A stretch of DNA of 64,000 bases from Chrysogorgia sp. JL179-B06 (GCA_035772405.1 JAYKKM010000439.1:11511501-11575500), one strand, 5' to 3'. Numbered from the stretch's first letter, positions 20,271 through 32,317 are shown. Translations and numbers: made by a program. The notes: generated from the sequence alone by a model not told the origin.

Positions 20271-21200
20271 ATTAACAATTAGACGAGACCGAGTTGTCTA
20301 TTTAGCAATTAGACAACGAGTCCGAGTTGTCTATGAGCGAATAGTCAACGAAGGCGAAGCCTGAGTTGACTATTCGCTCATAGACAACGAGGACGAGTTG
20401 TATAATTGTTTTAGTAGAAACAAATTAGTGGACTATTACAAATCATGCATTCTCCAAAAAATTATCCAAAAACTCATGTGAAACCTCCCCAAAACGAGAG
20501 TTTTCTGCCATTGTTTTGAACGCGTTTCCAAAACGTTGTCTATCACGAAAAGACAACGGTTGAGTAGCCAATCAGAATGCAGCATTTGTAATAGACCATG
20601 GTCAGTTTCTACTAAGAGCAGCTAGTCAACGAGGGCGAAGCCCGAGTTGACTATCTGCTCATAGACAACAAGGGCGAGTTGTCTAATTGTTTTAGTATCA
20701 ACCATAAACAACCTTTGTTTAACGTAAAAATGTTTTATCAAAGATTGTTCAAATTTTCCGACATAGTTTTACCTTTTTGTTTGTAGAAGTCTCCCCATTC
20801 AAAATGTAGAGTTGCTCGATGGCACATGATAAACAATCGCTCACAAAAAACGAGATTGTAATTACTTTGCTTCAAATTTGGTGTAGATATACTCCATAGG
20901 CATAAGCGAATTCATTTTCTTATTCGAAAATGTCAAACTGAACAATTTGCCATTACTTTCTGGACAATGTTTTGATGATTTCATCACTCGTAAATAAATT
21001 TTATCGGGCGCCATGTTTGGACTAAATGCAGCGTGAATATGTCGTGGCTTCTGATTGGTCAGGATAGGAATATTCCAGCATAAGAAGGTTGGTGATTGGA
21101 TAACGCTACTAGTGGTCTATCACCAATGGACATGAGTGAGTAGCTCAGCCAATCAGAATGCCGAATTTGTAATAGACCACTAGTTGGTTGATACTAACTT
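20271..21200. mobile_element. Dispersed element inserted in the 5' LTR
   Basis: About 930 bp interrupts the LTR between CAAACAATA and ACTTTATTCC. The ends carry GAGTTGTCTA and its inverse around GACAACGAG; further CGAGTTGACTATTCGCTCAT motifs are inside. A shorter relative lies at 34395-34650. No transposase is visible, so it is a non-autonomous element. Confidence 0.65.
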
Positions 21201-21611
21201 ACTTTATTCCCTAAGACACGCCCATATATCAATCTAACTGATTTACATAAACACATACACTAATTAACGAACATTGGAATCGTACGAATGCAAACATCGT
21301 TGTTCTCCATTGAACACAATGGAAAAGCACAGTAACGCATCATTGATTTTCTCAATAGCTTCTGCAATCCTAGTGGTCTTCTCGAATTCGAGCACAATAA
21401 CCTATGCTATAAGGTATATTTGTACAATGGACAAGTGTTATAGACATTGACATGCAGGAAATTCTCATTTTTTATTCACACACAACTATAATGTTGAATA
21501 ACTGCAAAATATAAACTAGAACGTTTTTCAGATGTTTGCTTATAATTGATGACCGTGCAATTGGAAGGTATTTAAGGAAAATTTCATCAAAATCATAATA
21601 GAATAAGAACG

Positions 21612-21913
21612 AAAAAAGGCAGTGGGTTTGGCTATCTTGACCAGGCTATTGCACGACACTTATTCACATGTGCAATCCCACTACTGTCAAACGTGGTAAC
21701 TTTTGTCTGTTATGTTTCCATCCTGGACCGATACGTTTCTCTTTATGCAACCTGGTGGGCTTAGGTTCTCCAAAGTCCACCATATTGACGCTCAACTTAG
21801 TGTGGACACTCGATCGACATAGGTAGCCGAGCAACAGCAATCCCAATTTCAAGCCATTAGACACTGCTTGCTCTGTGGTAGCTCAGTTACAGGCGCGCGC
21901 CACCGCACCCAGC
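21612..21913 (-). ncRNA. SRP (7SL) RNA gene, copy 3
   Basis: ~302 nt with all landmarks: the 5' GCTGGGTGCGGTGGCGCGCG, the UGUAACUGAGCUACC turn, GTGTCCACACTAAGTTGAGC in helix 5, the GGAG loop, helix 8 CCAGGATGGAAACATAACAG, GTAGTGGGATTGCACATGTG, and a TTTTTT terminator. In helix 8 it has ATAACAG where copies 1 and 5 have ATAGCAG, a change in the SRP54-binding loop. The upstream TATA-like block is intact. Confidence 0.92.
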
Positions 21914-23346
21914 GATTACAAACTGTGAATTTATAATATATAAAGGAACCAAGTAATCAAAAGGAGTGGATGGCATTCCAATATTCTGATAAACAGGATC
22001 ATGGATTAGCGCTCTATTGCGTTCACCTGTCGGCTACATCACAGGTATAATCGCTCATCTATAACTATATTTCATCACTTAATTATTACAACTTTTATTC
22101 GAGCAAGACCATGATTTTACGTATTTACTATTAAGGAATTATCTGATAAAAGTTTTCCCCGTGAATAAAGCAATGGTTTTCGTTCAGATCAATTGTATTC
22201 ACTTCATCTTACAAGGGCCGTTTTTGAAATAGTGTGAAATTCGTCGAGAAACATATAGGGGGGTCTATTATTAATGTTGGCAAAATAGAAAGTGTAATAG
22301 GTTCCTATCTACGACGTGTGTGCAGTACTATCGTGATCTAGGTGAAGATGCGAACTTCGCCATTGGTGTGTATACGCAGTATACCAAGCACGCTGTTCAC
22401 GTGAAAGATATTCATTCACAAATAACAAAGGATAGCTTTTATAATGCTACTCCGAGAAGATGGAATTTCCAGTGACATTTAACCATCTTAGTTATGAACT
22501 ATTATTAATTATATATTAATTGTCACTCACGTTACAGGTCACTCACGTTACAATGGCTTGATTTTTTGTAAAATAAGCCTTAAAGTGCTCCTGTAAATGA
22601 AGGAAATAGAATTCTAGAAAGTATGAGATTTCAAAAATTTCCGGCGAAGCATACCCCCAGGACCCAGTTTGCCAATCCTGCCGGCACTACTGATCTTCCT
22701 CCTTTTTCGATATTTCTTGAAACTATTTTTATTCGTTAAAATTGACCCAACTAGAGTATAGCACCTTTCTGAAAACCATAATTGGGAATATACTATGTCT
22801 ATTACCAGTTCAACAATCCTGAATGAAATCACGTTTAATTGACGCGTAATTAATTATGACGTAAACAGGAATATCACTAATTGAACGATTTTCTCGTGCT
22901 TTAAATGAATTAATTAAGAAGATCATTAACTGGACATCTAACATCTTATTTGCAAAATATTTGCTAAAAATTATTATTAGAAAACAGTTATTTCCAGCTT
23001 ACTTACATTAAAATAGCTAAACAGTGGAGAGTTTTACAAAGAGAAAGATGAAGAAGAAGATTTACAAGTTAATGTAGCACTACATGGTTTATTCTTTTCT
23101 CACTTCAGCAATCCTAGTGGTCTTCTCGCATTCGAGCACAATTATGTTATAAGGTATTTTTGTACAATGAACAAGTGTTATAGACAATGACATGCAGGAA
23201 ATTCACAGTTTTTATTCACGGACAAATATATTGTTGGATAACTGCGAAACATAAACAAGAATGTTTTTTCAGATGTTTGCTTATACTTGATGACGGTACA
23301 ATTGGAAGTATTTAAGAAAAATGCCATTAAACATAAAATAAGAACG

Positions 23347-23560
23347 AAAAAAGGCGGTCGGTTTGGCTATCTTGACCCTAGCCTCCTCTGCAGGCAACTC
23401 TGTGGCTTCTTTTTCCCGTGTCAAATAACTTCCAAGGCTGTGCGATCAATGTTTTGGCTGGGATTTCAGGAAAGTATAGGGATTGTGAAGGGATTGATCG
23501 ACGAAGAAGGAACAGCAAGGGATTCGCCCCAGCCACAACCTTGGAAGCTATTTTACGACC
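23347..23560 (-). pseudogene. SRP RNA 3' end joined to a foldback, copy B2
   Basis: Same structure as B1: SRP 3' flank, terminator and the first foldback arm (CTCCTCTGCAGGCAACTCTG), a loop with CGATCAATGTTTTGG facing GATTGATCGACG, and part of the second arm (CCTTGGAAGC). Confidence 0.6.
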
Positions 23561-23806
23561 TTTTACTTTCTTATAAGGATTATCAACTATATTCGTGACA
23601 TTGCTATGCTTTAGTGTGAGTTCTTTCTGCGTTTACCTAAAATTTAAATCCGTATTCCCATCATGTAAGTGGTACACGGTGAGTTCTTTCTACGTTTATA
23701 TAAAATTTAAACCCGTATTCGCATCATGTAATACATTTCATTCCATCTCTATAATTAATTAAGAAAAATAATTTACGGTAATGTTGCAATAAAATAAAAT
23801 AAGCAT

Positions 23807-23888
23807 TGGCAGCGATGGGATTCGAACCCACGCCATCAAAATGACTGGTGCCTTAAACCAGCGCCTTAGACCACTCGGCCACGCTACC
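23807..23888 (-). tRNA. tRNA-Leu(AAG)
   Basis: 82 nt, full cloverleaf: acceptor GGTAGCG with CGCTGCC, D-arm TGGCCGAGTGGTCTAAGGC, anticodon stem CTGGT/ACCAG around TTAAGGC (anticodon AAG), a long class II variable arm and the T-arm GTGGGTTCGAATCCCAT. One variable-arm change (TTTTGATGG). Among the best preserved copies. Confidence 0.93.
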
Positions 23889-24042
23889 AATGGATACCAA
23901 ATAACAAAAATAGCTCTCACGTCAATCGATAACGTAAGGTTAGCTCTTTTCTATAAAACATTAAATATTCATCCAAATTATCATTGTCAAAAATATAATT
24001 AAAATAAATATTGTAATCTCGATAAATTATAATAGTAATGAT

Positions 24043-24194
24043 TGGCAGAGGTGGGATTTGAACCCTTGCCATCGAAATGACTGGTGCCTGAAATAAAATA
24101 AAGTGAGTAGTGGCATCTTTGGGATTCGAACCGGCAAGCCATCGAAATGACTGTTGCTTTAAACCAGCGCCTTAGACCACTGGGACACGCTATC
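24043..24194 (-). pseudogene. tRNA-Leu relics; full-length one has an AAA anticodon loop
   Basis: 24043-24092 is a truncated 3' half. 24111-24194 is full length but its anticodon loop reads TTAAAGC, which would give AAA, with a weakened stem (CTGGT/AACAG). The D-arm (GTCCCAGTGG) and acceptor (GATAGCG) are also altered. Most likely a pseudogene. Confidence 0.7.
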
Positions 24195-24434
24195 AATTTT
24201 CAATAGATTATCAACTATATTCGTAACATTGCTATGCTTTAGTGTGAGTTCTTTCTGCGTTTACCTAAAATTTAAATCCGTATTCCCATCATGTAATTGG
24301 TACACGGTGAAATCTTTCTACGTTTATATAAAATTTAAACCCGCATTCGCATCATGTAATACATTTCATTCCATCTCTAGAATTAATTAAGAAAAACAAT
24401 TTACGGTAATGTTGCAATAAAATAAAATGAGTAG

Positions 24435-24515
24435 TGGCGCGGTGGGATTTGAACCCACGACATCGAAATGACTGGTGCCTTAAACCAGCGCCTTAGATCA
24501 CTCGGCCACGCTACC
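24435..24515 (-). tRNA. tRNA-Leu(AAG), one-base acceptor deletion
   Basis: Complete except for one base lost in the 3' acceptor strand (GCGCC in place of CGCTGCC). The anticodon arm CTGGT-TTAAGGC-ACCAG is intact. The T-loop reads TTCAAATCC. Probably inactive or weak. Confidence 0.75.
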
Positions 24516-24668
24516 AATCGATACTAAATAACAAAAATAGCTCACACGTCAATGGATAACGTAAGGTTAGCTATTTTCTATAAAGTATTAAAATATACAT
24601 CCAAATTATCATTGTCAAATATAATTATAATAAATATTGTAATCTCGATAAATTATAATAGTAATGAT

Positions 24669-24750
24669 TGGCAGCGGTGGGATTCAAACCCTTGCCATTG
24701 AAATGACTGTTGCCTTAAACCAGCGAATTTGACCACTCCGCCACGCTGTC
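24669..24750 (-). tRNA. tRNA-Leu(AAG), degenerate
   Basis: Full length with anticodon AAG but several stem changes (GACAGCG acceptor, AACAG anticodon strand, GGTTTGAATCC T-arm). Likely decaying. Confidence 0.6.
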
Positions 24751-24886
24751 AATTCGCAAAAGTTTACTAACTAACTCTCGTGACAATTCTATGGTTTAGC
24801 GTGATTGTTTCTGCATTTACATTTCATTTCATTTCATTCCATCTCTAGAATTAATTATGAAAAATAATTTACGGTAATGTTGCAAG

Positions 24887-24937
24887 TGGCAGCGATGGGA
24901 TTCTGACACACGCCATCGAAATGACTTGTGCCTTAAA
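24887..24937 (-). pseudogene. Truncated tRNA-Leu 3' half
   Basis: Ends inside the anticodon arm and passes into a GC-rich hairpin CGGCGCGAAGCGCCGG at 24952-24968. Confidence 0.7.
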
Positions 24938-25120
24938 TTAATCCCCACGCCCGGCGCGAAGCGCCGGCCGACGCTTAACCAATGGATACTAATTAACAAA
25001 AATAGCTCTCACGTCAATGGATAACGTAAGGTTAGGTCTCTTCTATAAAGTATTAAATATTCATCCAAATTATCATTGTGAAAAATATAATTATAATGTT
25101 GCAATAAAATTAAATGAGCA

Positions 25121-25202
25121 GTGGCAGCGGTGGGATTCGAACACACGCCATCGAAATAACTGGTGCCTGAAACCAGCGTCTTAGACCACTCGGCCAAGCT
25201 AC
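25121..25202 (-). tRNA. tRNA-Leu(CAG)
   Basis: Full-length class II tRNA with anticodon loop TTCAGGC (CAG) on a perfect CTGGT/ACCAG stem. The acceptor has one mismatch (GGTAGCT with CGCTGCC). The T-arm is GTGTGTTCGAATCCCAC with one weak pair. Confidence 0.8.
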
Positions 25203-25362
25203 CAATTAACGACTATTACCAACTATAACTCTCGTGACAATACTATGGTTTATCGTGAGTTGTTTCTGCGAGTTTACATTTCCTCTCATTTCATTTCATT
25301 CCATCTCTTGAATTAATTAAAAAATAGGATACGTTGATCTTTCACCAAAATAATAAAATTAG

Positions 25363-25446
25363 TGGCATCGGCGGAATTCGAACCGGCACGCCATCGAAAT
25401 GACTGGTGCCTTAAACTAGCGCCTTACGCTACTCGGCCACGCTACC
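25363..25446 (-). tRNA. tRNA-Leu-like, anticodon AAG, degenerate
   Basis: The D-arm (GAGTAGCGTAAGGC) and anticodon stem (CTAGT) are altered; the acceptor 3' strand is CGATGCC. Likely a pseudogene. Confidence 0.55.
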
Positions 25447-26390
25447 AATGGATAGTAAAAAACAAAAATAGCTCTCACTAATTTGAAAATAGTGAAAAAA
25501 AGCTCTCTTCTATAAAGTAATAAATATTCATCCAAATTATCATTGCTCATAAATATAATTATAATAAATATTATAATTAAAATTGACCCAATTGAATATG
25601 CTATGTCCATTACCAGTTCAACAATCCTGAATGAAATCACGTTTAATTTAATTGTGCTGCGTAATTAATTATGACATAAAGAGGCAGCAGGATCACTAAT
25701 TGCAACGATTTTCTCGTGCTTTTAATGAATTAACTAAGAAGATCATAAACATCTTATTTGCAAAATATTTGCAAAAAAATTATAATTAGAAAACAGTTAT
25801 TTCCAACAGTAATTTACAAAGAGAAATATCATGAAGAAGATTTCCCAACGTACACCCAAGTTAATGTAGCACTACATAGTTTATTCTTCGCCATGACCAC
25901 CAACAGGTACTTGTACACTGCATTTCGCGTTCTTAAATCGTTTTATTTATAAACAACGCAATTATTCTCATCATTCAATGGAACATTATTCTTGACGTAT
26001 TTTTTAAATCAATCTAAGCATACCAAGGAAGGGATAAAGCTTAGTCCAAATAATTCATTCATTTTTTGTAATCATGGTGCAGAAACAGATCTCTACACTT
26101 CTTAGTCTATATAGCTGTATGCTACATATACGAAATAAAACGATTTGGAAATTAAAAGTTTGAAAAATATTATATATCGGCTCAATAACCAGCACAATAA
26201 CCTATGTTTTAAGGTATATTTGAATAACGAACAGGTGATATAGACATTGGCACGCAGGAAATTCACATTTTTTATTCACATACAACTATAATGTTGGATA
26301 ACTGCGAAACATAAGCAAGAATACCTGAATGACCGTGCAAATTGGAAGGTATTAATTAAGAACAATTTCTTGAAACATAGAATAAGAACG

Positions 26391-26696
26391 AAAAAAGGCG
26401 ATGGGTTGGTTTGGCTATCTTGACCAGGCTATTGCACGACACCTATTCACATGTGCAATCCCACTACTGTTAAACGCGGCAACTTTTGTCTGCTATGTTT
26501 TCATCCTATCGACACCGATTCTGCTTATGGAACCTGGTGGGCTCAGGGTCTCCAAAAGTCCAAGATATTGTCTATTGACGCTCAACTTAGTGTGGACAGC
26601 CGATCGACATAGGTAGCCAAGCAACACAAATCCCAATTTCAAGCCATTCGACACACTGCCTTGCTTTGCGGTAGCTCAGCTACAGGCGCACGCAGC
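26391..26696 (-). pseudogene. SRP (7SL) RNA copy 4, Alu-domain deletion
   Basis: The S domain (GGAG loop, GGAAAC loop, helix 5 3' side) is present. The 5' end reads GCTGCGTGCGCCTGTAGCTGAG, having lost about 11 nt that include GGTGCGGTGG, the start of the SRP9/14-binding fold. Sister of copy 2 by position, but with a different lesion. Confidence 0.85.
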
Positions 26697-28249
26697 ATTT
26701 TAAATGTTTGCATTTATAATATATAAAGGAACCAAGCAATGATAATGAAGAGGATTGTATTCCGACATTCTGGTAGACAGGATCATGGATTAGCGCTCTA
26801 TTGCGTTCATCTGTAGGCTGCATCACAGGTATAATCGATCATCAATACCTATAATTCATCACTTAATTATTACAACTTTCATTCGAGCGAGACCATGCTG
26901 TATCCATTTTACGTAATTTACTTTCAAGGAAATTATCTGATAACGAACGATTGTTTTCCAGTGAATATAGCAATAGTTTTCGTTCAGATCAATTGTATTC
27001 ACTTAATCTACCTCCTTTTTCAATATTTCTTGAAACTATTTTTAGTTTACAATCACGTGACTTATATACGTATTTTCATTGGTTCTTGCCCATGATTTAT
27101 TAAAGGCAGAATGATACATGGTGGCGTTAAATCACGTCTGTAGCTTTGTTTGTATTCCCGAACAGCTTTGATAAATCTTTGGGGTCGTTTTTGATTGTAT
27201 AGTACAAATAGTATCTATTCTTGTTGTCTGTTCAGTTGTATAGATACACAGAGGACGTCATAACCACATTTTTTAACGCATGATTTGTCTTCTCACGTCA
27301 GCAACCTTCTTGAATTCGAGAACAATTATGTTATAATTTATATTGGTACAATGAGCAAGTGTTATAGACAATTGTTTTTATTCCCGAACAGCTTTGATAA
27401 AATTTGGGGTCGTTTTTTATTGTATAGTACAAATACTATCTATTTTTGTTGTCTGTTCAGTTGTATAGATACAGAGAGGACATCATAACCTAGTAGGAAC
27501 ATCAGTGACCCACTCTACTCCGTCTCGTGGGCAACGTTTTTGTTCTTACAAACGTTCTGACGTCATCTGTGCATCTAACGGCAAAATGGAATCTATTTGT
27601 TAATCATTAAAATTGCCCAACTAGAGTATAGCACCTTTCTGAAAACCGTAAAGTGGGAATATGCTATGTCCATTGCCAGTTCAACAATCCTGAATGAAAT
27701 AACGTTTAATTTAATTGTCAGACGCGTAATTAATTATGACGTAAACAGGCAGATCACTAATTGAACAATTTTCTCGTGCTTTTAATGAATTAACTGAGTA
27801 ACATCTTATTTGCAAAACTTTTGCAAAAAATTATAATGAGAAAACAGTTATTTGCAGGTCACTTGCATCAAGATAGCTAAACAGTGGACAGTTTACAAAG
27901 AGAAAGATCAAGAAGAAGATTTCCCAAAGTGCACCCAAGTTAACGTAAATTGTTCGCCTAACGATCAACAGGTATTATGAATTACACGTCATGTTTTTTT
28001 TAATTCATTTGTTTTATTAACGTTATTTTTGACGTATTTTAAAACGAAATCTAGGAATACCAAAGAAGGGATAAAGCTTATAGTCAAAATAATACTTTTT
28101 TGTAATTATGGTGTACAAACATATCTCTGCACTTCGTAGTCTATATACCCGCATGCTATACATATACGAAATATAACGCTTTAGAAATTAATAGTTTGAA
28201 AACGGCTCAATTATATTATTCAAAATGTATTAGAGCAACACTTGTTAAT

Positions 28250-29305
28250 TGTTGAATGTCATCCTCACACGTCCGAGGGCAAACAATAACTAACTTTATT
28301 CCCTAAGACACGCCCATATATATCAATCTAACTTATTTATATAAACACATACACTACATCCCTCTCCTACTTGGAATAAATGTCAGTTCAGGTTGTTATT
28401 AAATCAAACATACTTCTTAGTGTTCTTCTATGATTAATACTAGTTCAAATCTGAAATATCAACTTTCTCGATATACCGTATTACTATAATATATATTTAT
28501 ATAAGTAATATAACTTAGCTTATTTGTGTTTTATGAAGTCCTTTGACACTATATATTTTGGTGAGACCTTCCATTAGTTCAGTTCATCGATAGTATTCAG
28601 GTAGATTTCTTTTCCTACTTGGCCTCGTTTTGATCTCTCAGCTTCTGGCTGATCTTTTCTTTTCCACTTGCTTTCCTTTCTCTCCCGGAATAAGTTTGAA
28701 ATGTGAAACATTTCGAGCAATTAAACTTCCTCCTGGACGCCTTTCTGTTACCATACTTCCTTTCTTGCTTACAACTTGGAGCAGTTCTGTATCATACTTT
28801 GTGTTATATAAGCATGTTTTTCTTCTTCTGTAACACGATAACTTGATCTCCTGGGCTAATAACCGAGGACTTCGCGTTTCGCCTTTCGTCTGCATACTTC
28901 TTTATTTTCTCTTTCTTTCTGCTGTCTCTCATTCTCAGATCTGGGAATCTCTCTTTCTGGTTTCCACTGGAACTCTATTGAAGAGGAGTTCGGCGGGAGC
29001 TTTGTTGGTTGTCGTATGCGGTGTAGCACGGTAGGTCAAGAGAAAATGATTTAAGGCAATATGCCATGAGTCTTGTCCTTCGGCATGTGCTGCTCGAACT
29101 GCCTTTTTCAAAGGTTTCAGGAAAGCCTCTGCTTTACCGTTGGCTTGAGTTTCTTTTCCCCATCCATGGTCCACAATACCATTGTTCTCCATGTACATTT
29201 TCAGTTCCTCACTCTGAAACGGTGAGCCTAATCTTTTCACGGCTACGTTAACCATACACATGTCGACACATAGACGAATTTCTGAAGGATTATGCGGTTT
29301 CGGTA
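28250..29305 (-). mobile_element. Second copy of the deleted gypsy element, truncated
   Basis: A 104-bp LTR at 28250-28353, then the integrase C-terminus (28638-29250) and the same deletion junction as copy 1 (GTTAACCATACACATGTCGA). It breaks off at 29305, directly joined to a type I block. Integrase motifs 'HGWGKETQANGKAE' and 'LTYRATPHTTTNKAPAE' are readable with frame breaks. Confidence 0.85.
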
Positions 29306-29613
29306 CAGTTCTCCATTGAACACAATGGGAAAGGACAATAACGCATCATTGGTTTTCTCAATAGCTTCTGCAATCCTAGTGGTCTTCTCGAATTCGAGCA
29401 CAATAACCTATGCTATAAGGTACATTTGTACAATGAACAAGTGTTATAGACATTGACATGCAGGAAATTCACATTTTTTATTCACACACAACTATAATGT
29501 TGAATAAATGCAAAATATAAACTAGAACGTTTTTCAGATGTTTGTTATACTTGATGACCGTGCAATTGGAAGGTATTTAAAGAAAATTTCATCAAACATT
29601 ATAGAATAAGAAC

Positions 29614-29917
29614 AAAAAAGGCAGTGGGTTTGGCTATCTTGACCAGGCTATTGCACGACACTTATTCACATGTGCAATCCCACTACTGTCAAACGTGGTA
29701 ACTTTTGTCTGCTATGTTTCCATCCTGGACCGATACGTTTCTCTTTATGCAACCTGGTGGGCTTCGGTTCTCCAAAGTCCACCATATATTGACGCTCAAC
29801 TTAGTGTGGACACCCGATCGACATAGGTAGCCGAGCAACAGAAATCCCAATTTCAAGCCATTCGACACTGCTTGCTCTGTGGTAGCTCAGTTACAGGCGC
29901 GCGCCACCGCACCCAGC
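29614..29917 (-). ncRNA. SRP (7SL) RNA gene, copy 5
   Basis: 304 nt, the best preserved copy. All elements are present: Alu domain, GATCGGGTGTCCACACTAAG, the hairpin CTTTGGAGAACCGAAG with the GGAG loop and perfect pairing, ACCAGGTTGCATAAAGAG, helix 8 CCAGGATGGAAACATAGCAG, GTAGTGGGATTGCACATGTG, TTTTTT end and the upstream TATA-like block. The most likely functional member. Confidence 0.95.
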
Positions 29918-30878
29918 GATTACACACTGTGAATTTATAATATATAAAGGAACCAAGTAATCAAAAGGAGTGGATGGCATTCCAACATTCTAGTAGACAG
30001 GATCATGGATTAACGCTCTATTGCGTTTACCTGTAGGCTGCATCACAGGTATAATCGCTCATCTATACCTATACTTCATCACGTAATTATTACAACTTTC
30101 ATTCGAGCAAGACCATGATGTATCCATTTTACGTATTTACTTTTAAGGAAATTATCTGATAATAGTTTTTCCCGTGAATATAGCAATGGTTTTCGTTCAG
30201 ATCAATTGTATTCACTTAATCTTCCTCCTTTTTCGATATTTCTTGAAACTATTTTTATTCGTTAAAATTGACCTAACTAGAGTATAGCACCTTTCTGAAA
30301 ACCATAAATGGGAATACATGTATACTATATATCTATTACCAGTTCAACAATCCTGAATGAAATCACGTTTAATTGACGCGTAATTAATTATGACGTAAAC
30401 AGGAATATCACTAATTGAACGATTTTCTTCTGCTTTAAATGAATCAACTAAGAAGATCATTAATCTTATTTGCAAAATATTTTCTAAAAATTATTAATAG
30501 AAAACAGTTATTTCCAGCTTACTTGCATTAAAATAGCTAAACAGTGGAGAGTTTTACAAAGAGAAAGATGAAGAAGAAGATTTACAAGTTAATGTAGCAC
30601 TACATGGTTTATTCCAGAGCACAATGGAAAAGCACAGTAACGCACTTTTCGCTTTCTCATTTCAACAATCCTAGTGGTCTTCTCGCATTCGAGCACAATT
30701 ATGTTATAAGGTATATTTGTACAATGAACAAGTGTTACGAAATTCACATTTTTTATTCACGGACAAATATGTTGGATAACTGCGAAACAAGAATGTTTTT
30801 TCAGATGTTTGCTTATACTTGATGACGGTGCAATTGGAAGTATTTAAGAAAAATGCCATTAAACACAGAATAAGAACG

Positions 30879-31170
30879 AAAAAAGGCGGTAGGTTTGGCT
30901 ATCTTGAACCTAGCCTCCTCCGCAGGCAACTCTGTGGCTTCTTTTTTCCGAGTCAAATAACTTCCAAGGCTGTGCGATCAATGTTTTGGCTGGGATTGCA
31001 GGGAGGTATGGGATTGTGAAGACATTGATCGACGAAGAGGGGACAGGAAGGGTTCGCCCCATTCCCCTCCCCTGGCGCATTTCTCTGTCTCGTCCACATC
31101 CTTGGAAGCTATTTGCCTCGGGGAAAAGAAGCCACAGAATTGCCTGCGGAGGAGGCTATCTTGACCCAGC
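30879..31170 (-). pseudogene. SRP ends flanking a complete foldback, copy B3
   Basis: The SRP 5' start (GCTGGG plus upstream TATA block) and 3' end (GATAGCCAAACC..TTTTTT) are both present, but the body is a foldback. Arms at 30901-30974 and 31094-31165 are inverted copies (CCTCCGCAGGCAACTCTGTG and its complement); the inner loop holds a second short hairpin (CGATCAATG/CATTGATCG). If transcribed it would form a long hairpin RNA. Confidence 0.65.
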
Positions 31171-31373
31171 GGTTTAAGTCTTTACATTTAAATATATAAA
31201 GGAACCAAGTAATGATAATGAAGAGAATGATTGATTAGCGCTCCTTTGCGTTCACCCGTCGGCTACATCACAGGTATTATTAATCGCTCTTCTACCCTCA
31301 CCTACTTCTTCAGTTTAATATACTAGAAATACGAATTCGTAATAATCCCCTCACACTATCCCCCGCCCAGCCC

Positions 31374-31800
31374 ACCCCACAGATTATTTCCCCCATCCAT
31401 GCTCCCCAGTGCCCAGACCGCGTATATGTATTTGCAGTTTCTGTCGAGAAGGTTTTTGAACGTTATCTCGGCCAATGTTTACTCGATTTCAAATCTGAAA
31501 ACAGATTTGTAATTAGCGAGTCTAAATACATATAACACCCGTACCTATTATATTACGCAAACGTGTATAACCTCGTCAAAACGCATTTATGTAGTTTGTC
31601 AGATCACCACTCGCCAATGGCCTTCTTCGCCCAAAATCTAAACGGATCATCCAAAACGACTTTTTACTTCCTTATAAAGAGTTGGTCCTACCATGCTCCG
31701 CTCAAATATATCTATACAAATTTAGTGAGAAATGGATCCCCTGCCGCGGCGAGATTATCACCCTCGCTTGCGAGGGGATGATATATCGCATTCTATCTCT
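31374..31800. repeat. Dispersed repeat related to 44.5, 45.2 and 48.0 kb
   Basis: Segments such as TGTAATTAGCGAGTCTAAAT and ATCATCCCCTCGCAAGCGAG (inverted) recur near 45180-45300, 47990-48180 and 44495-44560. No ORF. Probably pieces of one non-autonomous transposon family. Confidence 0.55.
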
Positions 31801-31986
31801 TGAATTAATTAAGAAAAATAATCTCAAGGTAAAATTTCAATAAAATAAATGGATACTAAATAACAAAAAATGGATAACGTAAGGTTAGCTCTTTTCTATA
31901 AACCATTAAATATTCATCCAAATTATCATTGTCAAAAATATAATTATTATAAATATTGTAATCTCGGTAAATTTAATAGTAATGAT

Positions 31987-32125
31987 TGGCAGCGGTGGGA
32001 TTCGAACCCTTGCCATCGAAATGACTGGTGCCTGAAATAAAATAAAATGAGTAGTGGCATCTTCGGGATTCGAACCGGCACACCATCGAAATGACTGATG
32101 CCTTAGACCACTCGAACACTCTACC
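31987..32125 (-). pseudogene. Two tRNA-Leu relics
   Basis: 31987-32038 is a truncated 3' half. 32055-32125 lacks the anticodon arm (about 13 nt deleted) and has a damaged D-arm. Confidence 0.7.
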
Positions 32126-32235
32126 AATTAGCAAAAGTTTACCAACTATGACTCTCGTGACAATGTTATGGTTTAGCGTAAGTTATTTTTGCATTTACAT
32201 TTCATGTTGATCTTGCACCAAAATAATAAAATTAG

Positions 32236-32317
32236 TGGCAGCGGTGGGATTCGAACCCACGCCATCGAAATGACTGGTGCCTAAAACCAGCGCCTTAGAC
32301 CACTCGGCCACGCTACC
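32236..32317 (-). tRNA. tRNA-Leu(UAG)
   Basis: 82 nt, perfect class II cloverleaf. Acceptor GGTAGCG/CGCTGCC, anticodon arm CTGGT-TTTAGGC-ACCAG (anticodon TAG), T-arm GTGGGTTCGAATCCCAC. Flanks match those of the AAG copies, so the anticodon differs by one base from its neighbours. Confidence 0.93.

Larger units (their letters stand above)
17852..21259 (-). mobile_element. Internally deleted Ty3/gypsy LTR retrotransposon
   Basis: Short LTRs (about 90-105 bp) begin, on the minus strand, TGTATGTGTTTATA and end GACATTCAACA, at 17852-17941 and 20232-21259 (the latter split by an insertion). The internal region starts ATGGCGACGAGGATTAATTC, a plausible primer-binding site. A polypurine GGAGAGGGATG lies before the 3' LTR. 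Gag, protease/RT N-terminus and integrase C-terminus pieces are present; the RT core, RNase H and the integrase catalytic core are missing. Confidence 0.85.

Noticed and set aside
24111..24194. tRNA-Phe(AAA)
   Set aside because: The body is a class II tRNA-Leu with a mutated loop and weak stems; it is a pseudogene and not a tRNA-Phe.
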